NCBI RefSeq assembly: GCF_002127325.2
Contig: NC_035443.2
Coordinates: 29,869,090 to 29,933,089 of the forward strand
Length of the DNA: 64,000 nucleotides
Origin: Helianthus annuus
Taxonomy: Eukaryota; Streptophyta; Magnoliopsida; Asterales; Asteraceae
Reading direction: 5' to 3'
Part shown: piece after piece, positions 60,380 through 64,000 of the stretch
How positions within the stretch are numbered: the first letter of the stretch is position 1
Layout: each line of letters opens with the position of its first letter
Notes under the pieces: model-generated
The model's input: only the letters and a program-made list of their open reading frames with translations
What the model was told of the DNA's origin: nothing
The model's database searches: none
Program-made: the position numbers and the translations under genes

Positions 60380-63197
60380 AGTCTACCCCCCTTAGAGAGG
60401 TTTCGTCCTCGAAACCTGTTCTTACATAATTCATTGAGTTTAAACTCAATGTATTTGAGCCGAGAGGTCTTTTAAACATTACCTATACTTCTTAACCAAT
60501 CGTTAGTATTACCCGAAAAGTACGGTAACATCTTTTAGTTACTAATTGTCTTCATATCTCATACGACATAGTGTAACTTCGAAATAACGTAATTCCGTTA
60601 TTTCTACTAGTTTAGTTAACTTAGCGATTTCCATCGCTTTTATATATTATCGAATTCTTTATGAATCCATTACTTTGACCCGTTTAAAGGTCTCTAGTGA
60701 AATCTTTCACTCTAGCAACAATTCCTTTTATTTTCAAATTTATTTATTCGGTTTAGTTATACCGAATTTACCGTTTACTAGCGAACCAAATTTCTTAACT
60801 TGAATTGCTGACCTTAACCGGTTTCACTAACTAGACTTATTTGTCCAGTTCCTTTTTACCGCTTGCTTGGTTATAATGTGATTCTACTTCACATTACATT
60901 TCTTGACCATGATTGTGTTACATCATGTTTAATTTATATCAACCTTTCATTTTCGAAAATATCACTTTTCGAGTATATCGTCTTGCGCCTATCAGTGTCA
61001 AGACTTGTATCTTTCATGCTTACTATTTAAATTCCTATCAGAATTTATGTTTGTAAAAAAAAACATTATTTCTTACTAAAACCGAAGTTTTAGTTTTAGG
61101 ATCTTCTCTTTAACTTTTGTCAATCATCCATACTAGGATACTGACAGTCCGTAATTTAATCCCTTACAGTATTAGTTTTATGCGGGGATTCTTAACTGAT
61201 TTCCTCGCTTTATTCCTTCTAACCCGTAGGTTTTATCACTTAGCCTTACGGGCTATTTTTGATTAGACATTCACCTTTCTAAGGCGAAGTCCTTATAACT
61301 TCTTTCTAATCATGACCCGTGGGTCGTTTTAGTCCGTATATCTCTCATTTGTTTATAACCCTAAAGGTTATGTTGATCCCGTAGATCACTCTTTTTACTA
61401 GTGTCTTATTAAAATATATATATTTGGTGTAAAAGCACTCTTTTTACGTTTGAATTTCATTTGTCTCAAGCTTACCGTTATCCGGCTTGCGCTTACTTAC
61501 GCCTTCAAGCATTATACTTTATTCAACCCATTCAATCTCAAAATGGCTGAATATAATTATCAGAATTTCTATTTACGAAATTTTTATGGTTTTTTTTTTT
61601 TGTCATAACTCATAATCCGAGTCTTTTGACTTTAAATTCAAGTTCTCGTTTCTCGGTTTACGTATGTGTTTAATTCTTACCCATCAACCGGGTGTTTTAC
61701 CAAAGTCGTTATTATTGCAATCCTCCCGGTATGCATTAAGACCTTGCTTCATTTTTATATTCTGACCTTGTCTTTAAGTTCGACGTTTTACAAAAATGAC
61801 CCGTTAAGGGACATATTTGCATTTTCCAGGTTCGAGTGCAAGTACACCCCCTCCCAATGCATATCTAACTCATCTTACATGTTTACATTCTCCGGGTTCG
61901 AGTGTAAGTATCACTCCCTCCCAATATTTGTCTAAATCGTTTTACATGCTTGATGTTTTCTGGGTTCGAGTGTAAGTACACTCCCTCCCAATACTTGTCT
62001 AAATCATTTTACATGCTTGATGTTTTCTGGGTTCGAGTGTAAGTACACTCCCTCCCAATACTTGTCTAAATCATTTTACATGCTTGATGTTTTCTGGGTT
62101 CGAGTGTAAGTACACTCCCTCCCAATACTTGTCTAAATCATTTTACATGCTTGATGTTTTCTGGGTTCGAGTGTAAGTACACTCCCTCCCAATACTTGTC
62201 TAAATCATTTTACATGCTTGATGTTTTCTGGGTTCGAGTGTAAGTACACTCCCTCCCAATACTTGTCTAAATCATTTTACATGCTTGTTTGTCCCTTCAC
62301 TCGGGCTCATTATCCTAATGTAATACGCTCCCGTCACTTGGTTGTGCGTTTACATTATTATCAAATATTTTGCTTATCTGATTCATTTGGGCACTTTTTA
62401 ATTAGTCCCATTCACCCTGCCCTTACTACATCGGATGTAAACGTGTCCACCATAAGAAGTTCATGGTAACATATGCCGCTACTTACTTGGCCAGAGTAAG
62501 CGATTAACACATGACACGCATGACCTTTTTACAGTTTTCACATCACGCCCTATGTAAGTAATACCTCTATCTGTTTTTCTTGGAAACAATATCCCGGATA
62601 GGTTTTCTATTCAGGTCTTTCCAAGTTTTTAATTTACATATGCAACTTTTAAGTTCCTACTTATTGTTGCATATTACTATTTATGCTATTATTTAAAATG
62701 TGCACCTGGTAATGTTTTCCCCGAGGGGCGTTCTTTGCCATTAACCTTGTGCGCGGTCATTACGCGATTTAGTCCTCGGTGAGTATGCTCCTCTTGTCAT
62801 ACTTCGGACCGTTCCATCATCATATCCACAATTCGTTTGACTCTCGTCGTCTTCAAACGCGAGTGTCCTTTAATTAAAACATTCACAAAAGTTAGTAACG
62901 TCAACCTCAATAATCGCCCGTATTATAATACAAGGCTTTTTCTACTACACGCGTCAACGCGCGTATTTTTGTCAACTATTTCAATCATTTTAATTGGGGT
63001 AACGCGTATCACACGATAGCCCTATGTGTTGTTTACAACACTTTAGCATACTAACTATTCACGTACTTGTACTTACCGGATTTGAGATCAAGCCTCGAAC
63101 CGAACACTATTCTTTGTCAAGAGCATAAGGTTTAAGTCCAAGCATGGTTCCTCCCCACCATACTCGAATCTCTTAAACCAAGGCTCTGATACCAACT
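60380..63197 (-). other. Non-coding interior of element I
   Basis: No retroelement protein can be read on either strand; the small ORFs overlap repeats. It holds AGGTTTCG-TCCT-CGAAACCT (60398-60417), a CCCCCC tract (60386-60391, the polypurine tract in reverse), the 67 bp tandem repeat and the primer site. Confidence 0.85.
61827..62285. repeat. 67 bp tandem repeat, about seven copies
   Basis: TGGGTTCGAG starts at 61961, 62028, 62095, 62162 and 62229, exactly 67 apart, with diverged copies near 61827 and 61893. The unit holds GAGTGTA-AG-TACACTC, a perfect 7 bp inverted repeat. The five right-hand copies are nearly identical. Confidence 0.95.
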
Positions 63198-64000
63198 TGT
63201 AACACCCTAGTTATTTTATATGTAAATACCAACAATTAGATGTGTAGTTAAGACTACACATGCTATATAAATACGGGTTTATTAAAAACTTTTACAAATC
63301 ATCCGTTATTCTACAAAACGAGATCGAATTCGTTGATTAAAATCTACAACGTTGCAATGCGCGGAAGCGTGTATCTTTATCGTGTTCGGTTCTTCGCTGA
63401 GCTTGATCGTCCTCCGGCATCCCAGAAAGCACCTATATTTCATAAATATGAAATGCTTTAGTCATACGGTATCTAAAACGCATCTAAACGAGTCCGGAAA
63501 ACAAAACTGATCAAAAATACATTTTTTGCACAAGGTCCACCGTAAATTACGGTGGACACCGTAATTTACGGTAGTTCTTGTTTTGATTTCTTTCCATCGT
63601 AAATCAGGAGTGTTTCACCGTAAACCATTTCAGGTCCACCGTAAATTACGGTGGCACCGTAATTTACGGTGGCACCTGCATCACACCTTTCCATTTTGCC
63701 GTAATTTGACACGAAATCTTTCGTATCTTTCAAACCGCTTATCCGTTTGACCTACCGTTTCTTCCTACATGTTTGTAATTTAATTCTCCATCATGTGGAG
63801 TTAAGATCTGACATCCGGATTAAATAAAATTGAGACTTTTAAGCCTTCGGCTTATTATCTTTTCAACAATTTTCGACCCGACTATGTGATTATCAAACAA
63901 ACATGTTTGTTTGACCACCATTCCTCATGAACCCTTAAATTCTAATATTGTCAATCATATTAAGTACTGAACACGGGTTTCTACACAATTATTTACCCGT
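63198..64000 (-). repeat. 5' LTR of element I, cut by the window end
   Basis: Matches 57323-58125 with four differences by eye. Confidence 0.93.

Larger units (their letters stand above)
48487..64000 (-). mobile_element. Element G: Ty3/gypsy LTR retrotransposon, minus strand, extends past the window
   Basis: 3' LTR at 48487-52177, polypurine tract at 52178-52190, then pol read on the minus strand in pieces 52212-53400 and 56625-57322. Solo LTR H and element I interrupt it. Its LTR shares long blocks with that of E in reverse orientation (for example the segment around AAACGTGTCAAAAATGCATC), so E and G are related subfamilies. The rest of pol, gag and the 5' LTR lie beyond position 64000. Confidence 0.9.
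57323..64000 (-). mobile_element. Element I: large non-autonomous LTR element (LARD), extends past the window
   Basis: Left LTR 57323-60379, interior 60380-63197, right LTR from 63198 (803 bases visible). The primer site reads AGGCTCTGATACCAA on the + strand (63181-63195) beside the right LTR, and the polypurine tract lies beside the left LTR, so the element is on the minus strand. The 2.8 kb interior has no gag or pol. I count four differences in 803 aligned LTR bases, making it the youngest insertion here. A stop-proximal type hairpin next to the tract shows Ty3 ancestry. Confidence 0.9.

Noticed and set aside
60380..63197. Small ORFs in element I (for example 61666-61935 and 62218-62469)
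   Set aside because: They overlap the 67 bp tandem repeat or AT-rich sequence and show no retroelement domain.

Overview
This window is plant repetitive DNA, almost certainly from a member of the Asteraceae and possibly a sunflower-like genome. The evidence is indirect. It contains multi-kilobase Ty3/gypsy LTRs (Tekay-like), a Copia-type gag with two CCHC knuckles of a kind I associate with composite genomes, and tRNA-Met primer sites of the form TGGTATCAGAGC. I found no intact host gene and no RNA gene. Nearly everything is transposable element, nested up to four levels deep.

Outermost layer: positions about 1395-48050 are one Mutator-like element (MULE) on the + strand. Its broken gene can be read across all interruptions: a Gly/Tyr-rich N-terminus (1813-2175, 9346-9521), an intron holding a huge microsatellite (9522-10635), a FAR1-type zinc-binding domain and MULE transposase (10636 on), an internal tandem duplication (10917-14156), an OTU-type cysteine protease domain (14157-14625) and a C-terminal tail (47665-47825).

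Insertions in the MULE: (C) 2176-9340, a + strand gag-only Copia-derived element, TSD GATAC. (E) 14626-47659, a + strand Ty3/gypsy element with 3.4 kb LTRs, TSD CCCCA. Inside the 5' LTR of E lies a solo LTR (A, 16327-24162, TSD CCTTC), itself split by a second gag-only Copia-derived element (B, 16621-23986, minus strand, TSD ACCTT). Inside the pol of E lies a second Ty3/gypsy element (F, about 29694-43790), with an extra leader ORF and an apparent gag intron.

Right part: 48051-48486 is a GC-rich remnant of unknown origin, cut by a minus-strand Ty3/gypsy element (G, 48487 to beyond the window). The pol of G is split by a solo LTR (H, 53401-56619, TSD TACCA) and by a young non-coding LTR element (I, 57323 to beyond the window; a LARD with 3.06 kb LTRs and a 2.8 kb non-coding interior).

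All coding regions are decayed. Most nonsense codons look like C-to-T (or complementary) changes in CAG, CAA, CGA or TGG codons, as expected for methylated silenced DNA. The most interesting signals are non-coding. They are a clustered GTTTCGCTTAT motif that brackets the TATA box and fills the leader of the gag-only elements; an 11-unit hairpin array with covarying stems in the leader of F; a hairpin next to the polypurine tract conserved with compensatory changes in four Ty3-type elements; CCGTAA/TTACGG palindrome clusters in four LTR families; and the unusual FAR1-MULE-OTU domain combination of the outer transposon.
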